A DNA stretch of 64,000 nt from Magnetospirillum sp. SS-4 (GTDB lineage: Bacteria > Pseudomonadota > Alphaproteobacteria > Rhodospirillales > Magnetospirillaceae), in NCBI RefSeq assembly GCF_902729425.1, contig NZ_LR746531.1, positions 62,001 through 126,000 on the forward strand, in the 5' to 3' direction. Of the stretch, positions 63,140 through 64,000 are shown one piece after another; position 1 is the stretch's first letter; each line of letters begins with the position of its first letter. The translations under genes and the position numbers were made by a program. The notes under the pieces are model-generated. The model searched no databases, was not told the DNA's origin, and saw only the letters and a program-made list of their open reading frames with translations.

Positions 63140-64000
63140 TCAGCACACGGAATGCGGCCAGGGCGGAATGTAGCCGTAGGACAGGTGACGGCCGTCGCGA
63201 TGAAAGAAGCGGCCGTTGGGACCGCCCTCGGGATGCGACAGCAGGGCCAGGGCCATGGAGCACACGGCAAAGGCGCTGACCTCGGAGTTCCGGTTCATTT
63301 CGGTGCGGGCCTCGCCCGGATCGAGGATGTTGACCTGGATGTCCGCTTCCGGCAGGCGCACCGCCAGTTCCCCGGCCAGCGTCCCGCCCAGCCCGTTCAC
63401 CGCCGCCTTGGTCATGGCGTAGACGCCGATGCCCGGAGGAAACCCCCAGGCGGCCTCGGACGAGAACAGAACCACCCGGCAGCGGTTCCGCCGCGCCATC
63501 AGCGGCACCGCCGCGCGGCAGCAATACGCCACCCCCAGGACATTGACGTCGAGCAGACGCCGCAGTTCGGCATCGTCCATCCCCAGCACCGACCCGGGAT
63601 TGCCGGGCAGCGCCGCGCCGCAGGCCAGCCCGTCCAGCCGGCCGAATTCCCGGTCGATCGCCCCGACCGTCGCCGCGACCCGGTCCGGATCGGCCACGTC
63701 CAGCGGCGCCACCAGAATTCGCGCCTCTTCCGCCAGGGCGGCGATCTGCTCCGCCGCCTCGGCCAGGGGACCGGCCCGCCGGCCGGACAGGACCAGCCGG
63801 GCGCCGGCCAGGCCGAGAACCGTGGCGATGGCCCGGCCATAGCCGGTTCCGGCCCCAGTGATCCAGAAGACCTTGCCGCGCAGGGAATTCCAGCGTTCCG
63901 GCCGCAGGCCGAAGCGATGCAGCGGCGCTTGCCGAGGATCGCCGTGTTCGAGGATGAAGCCGCCGCCGGCATCCGGTCCGGTGGGCTCGGCCGGGGCCAT
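63140..64000 (-). CDS. Short-chain dehydrogenase/reductase, possibly partial
   Basis: An SDR of at least 286 residues. Cofactor motif VFWITGAGTGYGRAIATVLG, with LVLSGRRAG at the second strand and the catalytic Tyr-x3-Lys in GIGVYAMTKAAVNG, preceded by the Ser in VVLFSSEAAWG. An extra N-terminal ~40 residues precede the Rossmann fold. The ATG lies on the last three bases of the window, so the true start may be outside. Substrate unknown. Confidence 0.88.
   Translation of the reverse strand: MAPAEPTGPDAGGGFILEHGDPRQAPLHRFGLRPERWNSLRGKVFWITGAGTGYGRAIATVLGLAGARLVLSGRRAGPLAEAAEQIAALAEEARILVAPLDVADPDRVAATVGAIDREFGRLDGLACGAALPGNPGSVLGMDDAELRRLLDVNVLGVAYCCRAAVPLMARRNRCRVVLFSSEAAWGFPPGIGVYAMTKAAVNGLGGTLAGELAVRLPEADIQVNILDPGEARTEMNRNSEVSAFAVCSMALALLSHPEGGPNGRFFHRDGRHLSYGYIPPWPHSVC

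Overview
The window is high-GC bacterial DNA with alphaproteobacterial gene content. The protein flavour (NIT-type chemoreceptor, several c-di-GMP enzymes, NnrU, two-domain PPK2, S10/spc/alpha ribosomal block without rpmJ) fits a Rhodospirillales member, most likely Magnetospirillum or a close relative. That genus placement is inference from protein style, not a database result. No magnetosome (mam/mms) gene is present.

Layout. Positions 1-5213 are an accessory patch: a XerC/D-like recombinase behind a promoter with an overlapping palindrome, a gene fragment abutting a truncated IS5-type transposase, a small DUF6626-like gene, and a two-gene unit of a second tyrosine recombinase coupled (TAGTG) to a JetD/DUF2220-like gene. 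Both genes of that unit look damaged (stop at codon 4; frameshift). The patch ends against a 5'-truncated, frameshifted chromosomal remnant (5213-5601).

5.6-24 kb is chromosomal: HD-GYP phosphodiesterase, M48 protease, pyruvate phosphate dikinase, BI-1 protein, HNH endonuclease, a chemoreceptor/STAS/anti-sigma-kinase operon, a phosphatase/cupin/GST operon, a histidine-rich protein, a yggT-DUF167-folD-nnrU-pmbA operon, an Lrp regulator and OxyR. 24.8-28.8 kb holds tRNA-Leu(CAA) and an operon of DUF6165 plus three tandem family-9 glycosyltransferases. 29-37.5 kb holds a peptide-type ABC transporter lacking its ATPases, a thioredoxin-fold protein, a lipoprotein, a GGDEF-EAL protein with a degenerate GGDEF, NudC and fructose-1,6-bisphosphatase.

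37.8-52.1 kb is the S10-spc-alpha ribosomal superoperon (rpsJ to rplQ with secY, adk and rpoA). It has a good promoter and attenuator-like hairpin before rpsJ, a possible alternative-pairing leader before secY, a near-consensus internal promoter before rpsM, and a strong terminator after rplQ. 52-64 kb continues with small hypotheticals, asd, a possible 34-codon mini-gene, PPK2, a diguanylate cyclase, a methyltransferase/GT-C pair, a ParA-like ATPase, a CopD-like membrane protein, a NUDIX hydrolase, a fused SpmA-SpmB protein and an SDR enzyme reaching the window edge.

The three c-di-GMP proteins (5.6, 33.9 and 55.8 kb) and the chemoreceptor operon suggest a motile, environmentally responsive cell. 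Most other genes are housekeeping. The unusual material is concentrated in the first 5.6 kb and in a few leader or intergenic structures.
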